Of a stretch of DNA of 64,000 bases, positions 51,222 through 60,578 are shown piece by piece. Position 1 is the stretch's first letter; each line of letters begins with the position of its first letter. The stretch is from Liquorilactobacillus hordei DSM 19519 (GTDB lineage: Bacteria > Bacillota > Bacilli > Lactobacillales > Lactobacillaceae): positions 496,001 to 560,000 of the forward strand of contig NZ_CP049303.1 of assembly GCF_019443985.1 (NCBI RefSeq), written 5' to 3'. The position numbers and the translations under genes were made by a program. The notes below the pieces were generated by a model. That model was not told where the DNA came from. It made no database searches and saw only the letters and a list, made by a program, of their open reading frames with translations.

Positions 51222-52718
51222 ATGGAGAATGATGAACAAAAATTGTTATTAAAGCCGGCATTAGAGCTTGCCAAATTAGTTCGAGAAAGAAAAGTTAGTT
51301 CTCTTGAATTAATTGAAATAGCATTAAATAAGATAGAAAGGGATAATGCACAACTAAATGCTGTAATTTCAACTAGAAGAATGAAAGCCCTAGCAGAAGC
51401 TGAACAGTTAGAAGACAGGGGACAACCATTTTTAGGAGTACCGATTTTACTTAAAGGATTGGGACAGTCACTTAAAGATGAGTCTGAAACTTATGGAAAT
51501 AAGATGTTCAAAGATGCCAAAGCTCAATTGACGAATAATTATGTTAAAGCACTGCAACATGAAGGGTTCATTGTCATTGGACAAACTAATTTTCCAGAGT
51601 TTGGTTTGAAAAATATTACTGATTCTAAGCTTAATGGACAAACCTCTAATCCATGGAATTTAAATTATTATGCGGGAGGTTCTTCTGGTGGTGCAGGTGC
51701 AGCTGTAGCAGATGGAATGTTGCCACTTACAGGAGGAAATGATGGCGGCGGCTCAATTAGGATACCAGCTTCTTGGTCTGGAACGATTGGCCTAAAGCCA
51801 ACGCGTGGAAGAGTTCCAGTTGGACCAATTGATTGGCGTTCATGGCAGGGCGCCTCTATTAATTTTGCCTTAACTAGAAGTGTTGATGATACAGCTGCGT
51901 TGCTTGACTCGTTACAAGTTATTCAAGCAGCAGGTGTTTTTCAGGTACCACTAAATAATTCTGGTTTTTTGAATAATATTAATGCGAAAATTAGAAATAT
52001 CACAATTGGTTATACTACCAAATCACCAGTTGGAACACCTGTTGATGCAGAAGCAATAAAAGCAGTGGAAAATGCTGTTTCTTTTTTAAATGAGCAAGGA
52101 ATAAACACGAAAGAAATGGTGCTGCCAACTGATGGAATTCAACTAATGCATTCATACTATACGATGAATGAAGGAGAAATGGCAGCAACGTTTGATGATA
52201 TCCAACAGTCTATGAAACAAAAATTAACTTTAGATGATATGGAGCCGCTCACATGGGCATTATATCAAACAGGCAAGAATCTTTCAGCTGCTGAATACAG
52301 TAAGGCTCTGAATAGTTGGGACCATGCGGCTTATCAAATGGCTGTATTACATCAAAAATATCCAGTGATTCTAACCCCAACGACGGCTTCTGCGGCACCT
52401 CGAATAACAGATATATTAGTTAGCAATGAAAATTTGCTCAAAATGAAGAATATAACAGAGTTAAGTCCCAAAGAACAAAAACAACTGATTTGGGATCAAT
52501 GGTTGCCAGCACTAAGTTGTTCTCCATTCACGCAACAAGCAAATTTGACTGGCAATCCAGCGATAAGTTTACCTACACATGTTACAGCAAAAGGGTTACC
52601 TCTTGGTATTCAATTCGAATCTGGGAAGGGGCAAGAGCAAATATTATTACAAATTGCAAAATTATTTGAAAAAAATGGAAAATTCAAATTTTTACACGCT
52701 ACAAATTTTAAAAAATGA
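51222..52718 (+). CDS. amidase signature family hydrolase
   Basis: A 498-residue amidase-signature enzyme. The Ser-cisSer-Lys triad can be placed: Lys in VPILLKGLGQ near residue 77, cis-Ser in GGSSGGAGAAVADG near 152 and the nucleophile Ser in GGNDGGGSIRIPAS near 176. Residues between are as in GatA and related enzymes, but the lack of gatCB neighbours and the C-terminal sequence suggest a free-standing amidase. The substrate is unknown. GGAGG lies ahead of the ATG. It follows the MFS exporter closely. Confidence 0.87.
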   Translation: MENDEQKLLLKPALELAKLVRERKVSSLELIEIALNKIERDNAQLNAVISTRRMKALAEAEQLEDRGQPFLGVPILLKGLGQSLKDESETYGNKMFKDAKAQLTNNYVKALQHEGFIVIGQTNFPEFGLKNITDSKLNGQTSNPWNLNYYAGGSSGGAGAAVADGMLPLTGGNDGGGSIRIPASWSGTIGLKPTRGRVPVGPIDWRSWQGASINFALTRSVDDTAALLDSLQVIQAAGVFQVPLNNSGFLNNINAKIRNITIGYTTKSPVGTPVDAEAIKAVENAVSFLNEQGINTKEMVLPTDGIQLMHSYYTMNEGEMAATFDDIQQSMKQKLTLDDMEPLTWALYQTGKNLSAAEYSKALNSWDHAAYQMAVLHQKYPVILTPTTASAAPRITDILVSNENLLKMKNITELSPKEQKQLIWDQWLPALSCSPFTQQANLTGNPAISLPTHVTAKGLPLGIQFESGKGQEQILLQIAKLFEKNGKFKFLHATNFKK

Positions 52719-52900
52719 AAATTAGATAACATAATATGAGCTGTTTTGAGAAAAAAGAATTAAAAACTTATAACCTAAATCTCCATGAAAGGTTGCGCTT
52801 GTTGTCCAAATTATCTATAATTATTCATGTTGGAAAGCTAGAATAGGATAAATATTAGTTATAAAGACAGAATTAAAATTTATTAATTCAGTTTTCATTT

Positions 52901-52950
52901 TATAATGTGAAAAGGTTGTACCATTGTAAATATTCTTGGTACAACTTTTT
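52901..52950 (+). promoter_or_regulatory. -10 box and 5' leader hairpin of the permease gene
   Basis: TATAAT (52901-52906) is followed at the expected start site by a hairpin: AAGGTTGTACC (52912-52922) with GGTACAACTTT (52938-52948), then T residues and the ribosome site GGAGGG. The stem would be the extreme 5' end of the mRNA, and could stabilise it or act as an attenuator. Confidence 0.6.
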
Positions 52951-52962
52951 GGAGGGAAAAAA

Positions 52963-54348
52963 ATGAAACAAGAATCAAATGATGCACCTGATTTAAAACG
53001 CTCCATGACTGCTGGACAAATGGAAATGATTTCACTTGGAGGGGCTATCGGAGTTGGGTTGTTCATGGGTGCAACATCGACGATTAAGTGGACCGGACCA
53101 TCAGTCTTATTAGCGTATATGTTTGTAGGCTTGATTTTATACATAGTAATGCGTGCTTTAGGTGAGATGATTTACATTAATCCAGGAACTGGCTCATTTG
53201 CGGACTATGCAACTGAATATGTACACCCATTAGCTGGTTACCTTGCTAAGTGGGCAAACGTTTTTGAATACGTAGTTGTCGGGATGTCAGAAGTTGTTGC
53301 AGCTACTGAGTACTTAAAATATTGGTGGCCGAATATTAATCCATTTTTCTCAGGAATTATTATTATTGTCTTTTTAGTATTAGCTAATCTTGCTAGTGCC
53401 AAAGCCTATGGATCATTAGAATTTTGGTTTGCGATGATTAAGGTGATTACAATTATTATGATGATTATTTTGGGATTTATGGTAATTTTCTTTGGCTTTG
53501 GTAATCATGGACATCCAATTGGACTTAGTAATTTATGGAGTCATGGTGGCTTCTTTACCGGTGGCTTTACAGGCTTTTTCTTCTCAATGTCAATTATTGT
53601 TGGTTCGTATCAAGGAATTGAATTATTAGGAATTTCTGCTGGTGAAGTAGCAAATCCTCAAAAAGCAATTGTTAAATCAGTTAAATCTGTTTTATTTAGA
53701 ATCTTGATTTTTTATGTAGGCGCAATTTTTGTAATTGTGACAATTTATCCATGGAACCAACTAAGTTCAGTAGGTTCTCCTTTTGTTTCAACCTTCGCCA
53801 AGGTAGGGATTACAGCTGCAGCTTCAATCATTAATTTTGTAGTACTAACTGCAGCATTGTCAGGCGCAAATTCAGGAATTTATTCCTCAAGCCGGATGCT
53901 TTTCAAATTAGCACATGAAGGAGATGCACCTAAGATATTTGGGCGGCTATCTAAAAGAATTGTACCAAATATGGCTATTCTTGGAATTTCTGGTGGAATT
54001 TTAATTGGTTTTGTTGTCGACATTATTGCAAGTGCATATAGCAAGTCAACCTCTGATATGTTTGTGATTGTGTTTAGTTCATCGGTCCTTCCTGGAATGA
54101 TACCATGGTTTGTGATTCTATTAGCTGAACTTCGTTTTCGTAAGAACAATCCTCAGCTTATGTCGGAACATCCTTTTAAACTTCCGCTGTATCCCTTCTC
54201 AAATTATTTTGCGCTAGCAATGCTTGTTGTGATTGTTTTCTTTATGTTTATTAATCCAGATACACGTGTTTCAGTAATTGTTGGTTCAGCAGTGCTAGTT
54301 GTGGCGACAATCGTATATAGTGTACGACACAGAAATAAATCAATTTAG
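52963..54348 (+). CDS. amino-acid permease, AAT family (APC superfamily)
   Basis: A 461-residue, twelve-helix permease of the amino-acid transporter (AAT) family. The conserved first-helix pattern is MISLGGAIGVGLFMGATSTI near residue 22, GPSVLLAYMFVG follows, and the helix-6 region reads IVGSYQGIELLGISAGEVAN near residue 205. Helix 8 contains SGANSGIYSSSRML. This group carries D-Ser/Ala/Gly, aromatic or gamma-aminobutyrate-type substrates by proton symport; the exact one is not clear. ATG 52963 follows GGAGGG. It is monocistronic and convergent with the LysR gene. Confidence 0.87.
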   Translation: MKQESNDAPDLKRSMTAGQMEMISLGGAIGVGLFMGATSTIKWTGPSVLLAYMFVGLILYIVMRALGEMIYINPGTGSFADYATEYVHPLAGYLAKWANVFEYVVVGMSEVVAATEYLKYWWPNINPFFSGIIIIVFLVLANLASAKAYGSLEFWFAMIKVITIIMMIILGFMVIFFGFGNHGHPIGLSNLWSHGGFFTGGFTGFFFSMSIIVGSYQGIELLGISAGEVANPQKAIVKSVKSVLFRILIFYVGAIFVIVTIYPWNQLSSVGSPFVSTFAKVGITAAASIINFVVLTAALSGANSGIYSSSRMLFKLAHEGDAPKIFGRLSKRIVPNMAILGISGGILIGFVVDIIASAYSKSTSDMFVIVFSSSVLPGMIPWFVILLAELRFRKNNPQLMSEHPFKLPLYPFSNYFALAMLVVIVFFMFINPDTRVSVIVGSAVLVVATIVYSVRHRNKSI

Positions 54349-54386
54349 GAAGACTGTAAGTTTGTAGAAGTTACAAATGAAATGTC

Positions 54387-54480
54387 TAAAAAGCCAGCTT
54401 TGAATATTGAAGTGACCCTCAAAAGAATCTAACCTTTTGGGGGTCACTTCATACTACATATTTGAGTGGGCTTTTATTTT
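54387..54480 (+). terminator. nested terminator hairpins after the permease
   Basis: GAAGTGACCCTCAAAAG (54409-54425) and CTTTTGGGGGTCACTTC (54434-54450) form a 17-bp stem with one G-T pair. An outer AAAGCC/GGGCTTTT pair and a T-rich tail enclose it. Confidence 0.75.
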
Positions 54481-54526
54481 ATTGAATTAAAGCTGTTTTT
54501 GCTGCAAGACTATAGCACAGAGAGAG

Positions 54527-55444
54527 TTATTTTCCAATTGTTAGAAATGATTCGACGAGGTCATTTTCATAAGAATCAAGGGTTTTCGTAAGATTCATGG
54601 CAATAAAATAGTTTAAACTTATCAGGTTACTTGATAATGGATAGAGATTGTATGCTCCGGGAGTCAATTTATTAATGATACTCGTGGGAACAATTGTTAG
54701 CCCCAGTCCATGAGTGGCCAACTCGACTGCAGTTATAATATTTTGACTCTCAAGAATTATTTGTGGTTTGATTTTATATTTGTTAAAAAGAGAATCAACT
54801 TGATTGCGAATAGCAGATCCAGGTGAACTTAGAACTAATGGCGAACTTAGCAGAGCTTTGATTGGAATTGATCCAATCGAAAGTTGCTGCTTTTTTTTCT
54901 CAAAAAAAGGTGAGGTGGCAGGAATTATTGCGTAATAACTTTCAGTTTTTGCTGTTTCTAGTCGTAGTGAAGGTGAGATGGTTTCAGGGTTTTGACCAAT
55001 GAAGAAGTCGATTTCACCATTGATAGCCAATTTTTCACTAACTGTTGGAATGTTTTCAACTAGGATGAGATTAACAGCAGGATGTTCTTGTAAGTATTTA
55101 GGTAAAAAGAGCGGAAGTAAAAAACTTCCAAGACTCTGTAGCACACCTAACTTGATTGTAGTTTTATCAGGGTGGGTGTATTGTGATAATTCTTGGGTTA
55201 ACATGGCATTTGCGGTATTTTGTTTTTCAAGATAGTGATAGTATATTTTTCCAGCTTCACTGAGTTTAAGCCGCTGACTTTGGCGATCGATAATAGGAAC
55301 ACCTAATTCTTGTTCGATTTGTTTAATAACTTGAGTTAGATAAGGCTGCGATATATATAGATCTTTGGCAGCTTTAGTAAAATTACTATGTTTTAGGAGA
55401 ACATCTAAATATTGCAGCATTAGTGACGGATTTTTTGAAAACAA
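54527..55444 (-). CDS. hcrR: LysR-family regulator of the hcr operon
   Basis: A 305-residue LysR-type regulator: N-terminal winged HTH (NFTKAAKDLYISQPYLTQVI near residue 18) and a periplasmic-binding-like effector domain. It is divergently transcribed from a gene pair matching hcrA-hcrB, the same layout as the hydroxycinnamate-induced hcr locus of Lactiplantibacillus plantarum, so it probably activates that pair in response to a phenolic acid. The TTG at 55444 follows GAAGGA; the open frame continues 20 codons upstream. The gene symbol rests on synteny and is less certain than the LysR family assignment. Confidence 0.75.
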   Translation of the reverse strand: MFSKNPSLMLQYLDVLLKHSNFTKAAKDLYISQPYLTQVIKQIEQELGVPIIDRQSQRLKLSEAGKIYYHYLEKQNTANAMLTQELSQYTHPDKTTIKLGVLQSLGSFLLPLFLPKYLQEHPAVNLILVENIPTVSEKLAINGEIDFFIGQNPETISPSLRLETAKTESYYAIIPATSPFFEKKKQQLSIGSIPIKALLSSPLVLSSPGSAIRNQVDSLFNKYKIKPQIILESQNIITAVELATHGLGLTIVPTSIINKLTPGAYNLYPLSSNLISLNYFIAMNLTKTLDSYENDLVESFLTIGK

Positions 55445-55524
55445 GGTAATTCCTTCTTTCAATAACAAATTTGTTATTATTTGATAATTAAATAAAAACT
55501 TCACAAATAATCCTAACGTTATTA

Positions 55525-55547
55525 TACTTAATTATAGTTCTTAAGTA
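55525..55547. promoter_or_regulatory. candidate LysR operator
   Basis: TACTTAA (55525-55531) and TTAAGTA (55541-55547) form a perfect dyad with a 9-base centre between the divergent LysR and hcrA genes. It contains the T-N11-A pattern typical of LysR boxes. Confidence 0.55.
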
Positions 55548-55665
55548 TACTTTTTTCCTTATAAATAAGTATAAATTACAATGCTTATTTAGAATGCAAT
55601 TGTCGTGTATTAAATATAACAAAATTATTGAGAATAAAATCACATGATAGAAGGAGCTATTTAAT

Positions 55666-56211
55666 ATGATAAATCTAATTGGAATTGTTGGTACAGGAGC
55701 AGCTGAATCGACAAACCGAAAACTTCTTCAGTACATGAAGAAACATTTTTCAACACAAGCAACGATTGAAATTTTCGAATTAACCAATCTACCTTTTTTT
55801 GATAAACCCACTTCTAAATTAGCACCCGAAATAATTAATCAAATTTCACAAAAAATAATTGATGCGGATGGTGTGATTATCAGTACTCCTGAGTACGACC
55901 ATACAATTCCGGCTGCATTGACAAGTTTGTTGGAATGGTTTGCGTATACCACACAACCACTCAGGGATAAACCTACGATGATCACAGGTGCCTCTTATGG
56001 TGTATTGGGAACTTCGCGGGCACAGGCACATTTACGGCAAATATTGAATGCACCTGAATTGAGCGGATTATTAATGCCAGGGAGAGAATACTTGTTGGGT
56101 GGATCATTACAAGCATTTGCCGATGAAGGCGAATTAGCAGATGTTGCAAAAAAAGAAGAATTAGACAGATATTTTGGTGATTTCATGCGATTTGTTGCTA
56201 AGAATCGATAA
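55666..56211 (+). CDS. hcrA: NAD(P)H-dependent FMN reductase, HcrA-like
   Basis: A 181-residue flavodoxin-fold NAD(P)H:FMN oxidoreductase. The phosphate-binding start is IGIVGTGAAESTNRKLL, and the flavin-ring region DGVIISTPEYDHTIPAAL near residue 67 is characteristic of the family. In L. plantarum the equivalent small subunit HcrA accompanies HcrB in reduction of hydroxycinnamic acids. Its sequence is visibly paralogous to the first 175 residues of the next gene. AGAAGGAG precedes the ATG. The gap to hcrB is 24 bases. Confidence 0.78.
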   Translation: MINLIGIVGTGAAESTNRKLLQYMKKHFSTQATIEIFELTNLPFFDKPTSKLAPEIINQISQKIIDADGVIISTPEYDHTIPAALTSLLEWFAYTTQPLRDKPTMITGASYGVLGTSRAQAHLRQILNAPELSGLLMPGREYLLGGSLQAFADEGELADVAKKEELDRYFGDFMRFVAKNR

Positions 56212-56235
56212 TAAAGACTGCAGGAGGAATTTATA

Positions 56236-58656
56236 ATGAAATTAGTTGGAATTAGTGGAACAAATGTTGATAATTCAGCGACAGCATTATTATTGAACTT
56301 TGTTAAAAAAGAATTTAGTGATCTAGCTGAAATCGAAATTATTGATGTTCGGCAATTACCATTATTTAATGAATCAATTGAAATCGGAACAAGTCAACAG
56401 GTGCAAGATATCAGTCAAAAAATAACTGAAGCAGATGGTGTGATTATTTCAACTTCAGAGCATAATCGTTCAATTCCCTCTGCATTGAATAGTTTTATTG
56501 AGTGGATGTCTTTCAAAGAGCATCCATTTAATAATAAACCCGTTATGATAATTGGAACTTCAATTAGAGTACAAGGGTCTTCAAGTGCGCAGTTACACTT
56601 ACGACAAATATTAGATGCACCTGGAGTTGATGCGTTAGTATTGCCTGGCAATGAATTCTTACTTGGCAGTTCTGTTGCAGCATTTGATGAACAAAATAAT
56701 TTAAAAGATGCATCAACAGTCAAGTTCTTACAGTCATGTTTTAAAAACTTTCTGCATTTTATTCAGGCTGCCGAGTTCTTAAATGCTTCTGAAGAAGTTC
56801 ATTTTGAACCAGGAGAGTATCAAGTTAGTGCAATCGGTCATAATGGTAAGTTACCGATGACAATTACTGTATCAGAAAAAAGAATAGAGAAGATTGAAAT
56901 TGATACAAAGAATGAAACAAAAGGGATTGCGGATACTGTATTTAAAAGAATTCCAGAACAGATTGTTAGTTCACAAACCTTGAATATTGATGTTGTATCA
57001 GGTGCATCGGTTACAAGTCATGGTGTAATCGATGGGGTGGCAGAAGCTATTGATTTAGCAGGTGGGGATTCAGCTGTTTTGAAAAGACGACCAAAACCTC
57101 AAAAAATGGTGGAGCAAGAACCACTTGAATTAAAGACTGATGTCATCGTAGTTGGTGGAGGCGGTGCAGGACTAAGCGCCGCGGCATGTGTCTTAAAATC
57201 CAAGAGACAAGTGGTAGTTGTAGAGAAGTTCCCTTCAATTGGTGGAAATACTATTCGTACTGGTGGACCAATGAATGCGGCAGATCCAGATTGGCAAGGA
57301 AAATTTGATGCACTTCCTGGTGAGGCAGCAACTTTGGAAGAAGTCTTGTCCCAAGATGAGAATCAAATTGATGAAGAGTACAGAAGTGACTTTGAAAAGC
57401 TAAAAGAACAAATTAAAGACTATCTAAAAAATGGTGATAATAAGTTATTTGATAGTATTTTGTGGCATCGAATTCAGACGTATCTTGGTGGAAAACGGAC
57501 TGATTTAAATGGTACTGAAATTCATGGGCAATACGAATTGGTAAAAATACTAACTAATAAAGCGTTAGAATCAGTCAAGTGGCTTGAGGATATTGGGGTT
57601 GAATTTGATCCTAACGAAGTTTCAATGCCTGTTGGGGCAAAATGGCGTCGAGGGCATAAACCATTGAAGAATCAAGGATATGCTTATATTTCTGCTTTGC
57701 AAAACTTTATTAATAATCAGGGTGGCAAAATTCTGACAGATACCCCAGTGCAAGAGTTGTTGATAGAAGAAGGGACAATCAAAGGCGTGATTGGGCGTAA
57801 TTCTGAAGGACGACGGGTAGTCATTCATGCTAAAAGTGTAGTATTGGCTTCTGGTGGTTTTGGCGCAAATACAAAAATGATTCAAAAGTATAACACTTAT
57901 TGGACAAAAATTGACGATGCGATTGCTACTTCCAATTCACCAGCAATTACAGGTGATGGGATTAAACTGGGGGAAAGTGTTAATGCAGCATTAGTTGGAA
58001 TGGGCTTTACGCAGATGATGCCTGTTTCAGATCCCGTAACAGGTGAATTATTTACTGGGCTGCAGGTTCCACCAGCTAACTATGTAATGGTTAATAAAGA
58101 AGGCAAACGCTTTGTTGATGAATACGAGAGCCGAGATGTCTTAACGCAGGCGGCTATTGACAACGGAAGCTTGTTTTATTTAATTGCGGATGACAAGATT
58201 AAAGAGACGGCATACAATACAAGCCAGCAAAAGATCGATGAACAAGTCGCTGCAGGTACATTATATAGAGCAGATTCATTAGTCGAATTAGCACAGCAAA
58301 TTGGAGTTGATCCAGATACTCTTGTTGATACAATTGCTAAGTATAATTCGTATGCAGATGCGGGACATGATCCAGAATTCGGTAAGGAAGTCTTTGATTT
58401 GAAAGTTCAAGTTGCTCCTTTTTATGCAACGCCACGAAAACCAGCAATGCACCATACAATGGGTGGTTTGAAAATTGATAGTAATACTCATGTGCTGGAC
58501 AAAGATGGTATCGTAATTGACAACTTGTATGCTGCCGGAGAAGTTGCAGGCGGAATTCATGCCGGAAATCGACTAGGAGGAAACTCTCTAACTGATATCT
58601 TTACATTTGGTCGAATTGCGGGAACAATGGCAGTGAAAAACATTGATGATAAGTAG
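56236..58656 (+). CDS. hcrB: flavoprotein reductase, HcrB-like (three flavin domains)
   Basis: An 806-residue cytoplasmic flavoenzyme with three parts: an FMN-reductase-like domain (residues 1-175) resembling HcrA, an FMN_bind domain (about 190-275) with the flavinylation motif SGASVTS near 255 whose Thr is the likely covalent FMN site, and a fumarate-reductase/urocanate-reductase-type FAD domain (from [12 protein letters not shown] near 304 to the end, with [10 protein letters not shown] near 738 and [11 protein letters not shown] near 777). This layout matches NADH-dependent reductases of fumarate, acrylate or hydroxycinnamates. hcr synteny favours hydroxycinnamates. A flavin transferase ApbE would be needed from elsewhere. 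Confidence 0.78.
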   Translation: MKLVGISGTNVDNSATALLLNFVKKEFSDLAEIEIIDVRQLPLFNESIEIGTSQQVQDISQKITEADGVIISTSEHNRSIPSALNSFIEWMSFKEHPFNNKPVMIIGTSIRVQGSSSAQLHLRQILDAPGVDALVLPGNEFLLGSSVAAFDEQNNLKDASTVKFLQSCFKNFLHFIQAAEFLNASEEVHFEPGEYQVSAIGHNGKLPMTITVSEKRIEKIEIDTKNETKGIADTVFKRIPEQIVSSQTLNIDVVSGASVTSHGVIDGVAEAIDLAGGDSAVLKRRPKPQKMVEQEPLELKTDVIVVGGGGAGLSAAACVLKSKRQVVVVEKFPSIGGNTIRTGGPMNAADPDWQGKFDALPGEAATLEEVLSQDENQIDEEYRSDFEKLKEQIKDYLKNGDNKLFDSILWHRIQTYLGGKRTDLNGTEIHGQYELVKILTNKALESVKWLEDIGVEFDPNEVSMPVGAKWRRGHKPLKNQGYAYISALQNFINNQGGKILTDTPVQELLIEEGTIKGVIGRNSEGRRVVIHAKSVVLASGGFGANTKMIQKYNTYWTKIDDAIATSNSPAITGDGIKLGESVNAALVGMGFTQMMPVSDPVTGELFTGLQVPPANYVMVNKEGKRFVDEYESRDVLTQAAIDNGSLFYLIADDKIKETAYNTSQQKIDEQVAAGTLYRADSLVELAQQIGVDPDTLVDTIAKYNSYADAGHDPEFGKEVFDLKVQVAPFYATPRKPAMHHTMGGLKIDSNTHVLDKDGIVIDNLYAAGEVAGGIHAGNRLGGNSLTDIFTFGRIAGTMAVKNIDDK

Positions 58657-58662
58657 AAAAGA

Positions 58663-58749
58663 ACGCGACATAAGTCGGGAAAAGTTGAGTAATTAGAAGA
58701 TAGACGGAGCATTTTTGACTTATGAAACACGTTTATTTGTGATAAGTAA
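58663..58749 (+). repeat. dispersed intergenic repeat next to IS1182-type element
   Basis: CGACATAAGTCGGGAAAAGT, then ATAGACGGAGCATTTTTGAC and TTATGAAACACGTTTAT align with the repeat at 32696-32775. The insertion sequence begins immediately after it. Confidence 0.75.
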
Positions 58750-58750
58750 A

Positions 58751-60546
58751 GGGGCTGTGCCATAAGTCCCTAAGTGAAAGAGCTTCACCAGAGAAAGTAA
58801 TGATTTTTCTGGTGAAGCTCTTTTGGTATAATTAAAAATAAAAAAGCACTGGTTGGAGCCAGTACTTTCAAAAACAATACCCCTATAGAAAGGATAATCA
58901 AAATGTACAATAATTATAACATAAATCAGACTGTACTTAGTATTAAAACTGACTGGGAGCCAAAAGAAAATCATCCTGCACGGATGATTAATCAAATAGT
59001 TGAAGACCTTAAAATTAATGATCCTTACATCTTTGGACGACCGCGTAAGTATGATCTGCGTGTACTTTTAAAATTAATTTTGTTTGCGTACACAAAAGGT
59101 ATCTTTAGTAGTCGCCGTATTAATACCTTGGCAGAGGAGAATTTGGCAGCCCGTTGGCTGACACAAGAACAGGTTCCAGCCTACCGAACAATTTGTCGTT
59201 TTAGAATTTCAGATGAAGTTGAGAGCTTGATTAATCAATGTATTCTAAAACTAACCAAATATCTGAAACAAAACAATTTTATTGATGAAGTTACTTTTAT
59301 TGACGGGACTAAAATTTTAGCTGATGCCAATAAATATAGTTTTGTTTGGCGTAAGAATACGATTCGTTTTGACAAGCTTAATCGCTCTGCGATTATAACC
59401 CTTCTGGAAGAATTAAATGACGCTAAGTTTAAGTGTCAGCTCCCAGCAGAGACAGATCTTACTTTAGAAATGCTTGATGAAATTACCTTGCGGTTAGAAA
59501 ATGACTTGAAAGATTTGAATAAAAAGATTGAAAAAGAACATATCTCTCCAAACCCAGACAAGTCAAGGCGTCGAAAACTAAAATCTTTAAAACGAAAACT
59601 TAAGTTACGGCAAACTAAATTATTAGCTCATAAAATACAAACCAGAATTTATGGTAAAAGAAATAGTTATTCAAAAACAGATCATGATGCAACTTTCATG
59701 CGTGTTAAGGAAGATCCAATGCTCAACGGACAGCTAAAACCGGCTTATAATCTACAAATCGCCACAAGTAAACAATTTGTAACTGCCTTCGGCATTTTTC
59801 AAAATCCAGGAGATACCAAAACATTAATTCCTTTTTTACAGCAACAAAAAGCAGCTGGAACTTTAGGTAAGTATATTGTGGCTGATGCAGGATACGGTTC
59901 AGAATCAAATTATCGATATCTCGAAGATGAATTACCTGAACATACAGCGTTAATTCCATATGGGACAATGTTAAAAGAAAATAGTCGCAAATGGAAAAGT
60001 GATGACCGTAAGGTCATGAATTGGGCGTATCATCCTAAAGACGATTATTTTATTGATCTGCAGGGAGTTAGATTTAGTTTTTATGCTTACCGTAAGCGCA
60101 AAGATAAGTACGGATTTGTACGTGAATTTAAAGAGTATCAGGCAAACAAATACGATAACGATTTTAAAATTGATCACCGAGCATTCACTAAAAACGGAAA
60201 TCCTCGTAAAATAAGTATTAATAGCGCATGGGAGTATTTCAAAGCTAAGGAACGCAAGTTGCTTTCAAATCACCAAACTGGTTCAATTTACGGACAACGT
60301 AAAATAGATGTTGAATCAGTTTTTGGTGGATTGAAGGCTTGTTTGGGTTTTAAAAAATTTTCGGTTAGAGGTCTTGAGAAGGTAAAAAGGGAAGCTGGAA
60401 TTGCCTTGATGGCAATGAATATTAGAAAATTGGTGGCGAAAGGCACCAATTATAACTGTTTTATAAACCAAAAGAAGAGATTAGTGAAAATCAAAGAACG
60501 ATTTTCACTAATCTCTTCTATTTTGAAGGACTTATGGCACAGCCCC
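58751..60546 (+). mobile_element. IS1182-family insertion sequence
   Basis: A 1796-bp element with perfect 19-bp inverted ends GGGGCTGTGCCATAAGTCC (58751-58769 and, inverted, 60528-60546), each bordered outward by AAA/TTT. It holds one transposase gene. Near the left end a strong hairpin (58777-58826) blocks read-in transcription, and a TATAAT at 58828-58833 follows it. I could not read a target duplication. Confidence 0.9.
58777..58826 (+). terminator. insulating terminator inside the IS left end
   Basis: AAAGAGCTTCACCAGA and TCTGGTGAAGCTCTTTT form a 16-bp stem between the inverted repeat and the transposase promoter. Confidence 0.75.
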
Positions 60547-60567
60547 TTTTTTGGTGTGCAAAAATGA
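58903..60567 (+). CDS. IS1182-family transposase
   Basis: A 554-residue DDE transposase. The N-terminal DUF772-type region has FGRPRKYDLRVLLKLILFAY and the DDE core shows Asp in FIDGTKILADANKYSF near residue 132, Asp in YIVADAGYGSESNYRY near 328 and Glu in KIDVESVFGGLKACLGF near 471. Length is normal. Translation runs through the right inverted repeat (DLWHSPFF) and stops 21 bases outside the element at TGA, so the last few residues depend on the insertion site. The frame is intact. Confidence 0.9.
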   Translation: MYNNYNINQTVLSIKTDWEPKENHPARMINQIVEDLKINDPYIFGRPRKYDLRVLLKLILFAYTKGIFSSRRINTLAEENLAARWLTQEQVPAYRTICRFRISDEVESLINQCILKLTKYLKQNNFIDEVTFIDGTKILADANKYSFVWRKNTIRFDKLNRSAIITLLEELNDAKFKCQLPAETDLTLEMLDEITLRLENDLKDLNKKIEKEHISPNPDKSRRRKLKSLKRKLKLRQTKLLAHKIQTRIYGKRNSYSKTDHDATFMRVKEDPMLNGQLKPAYNLQIATSKQFVTAFGIFQNPGDTKTLIPFLQQQKAAGTLGKYIVADAGYGSESNYRYLEDELPEHTALIPYGTMLKENSRKWKSDDRKVMNWAYHPKDDYFIDLQGVRFSFYAYRKRKDKYGFVREFKEYQANKYDNDFKIDHRAFTKNGNPRKISINSAWEYFKAKERKLLSNHQTGSIYGQRKIDVESVFGGLKACLGFKKFSVRGLEKVKREAGIALMAMNIRKLVAKGTNYNCFINQKKRLVKIKERFSLISSILKDLWHSPFFGVQK

Positions 60568-60578
60568 TAAATTTTTTG

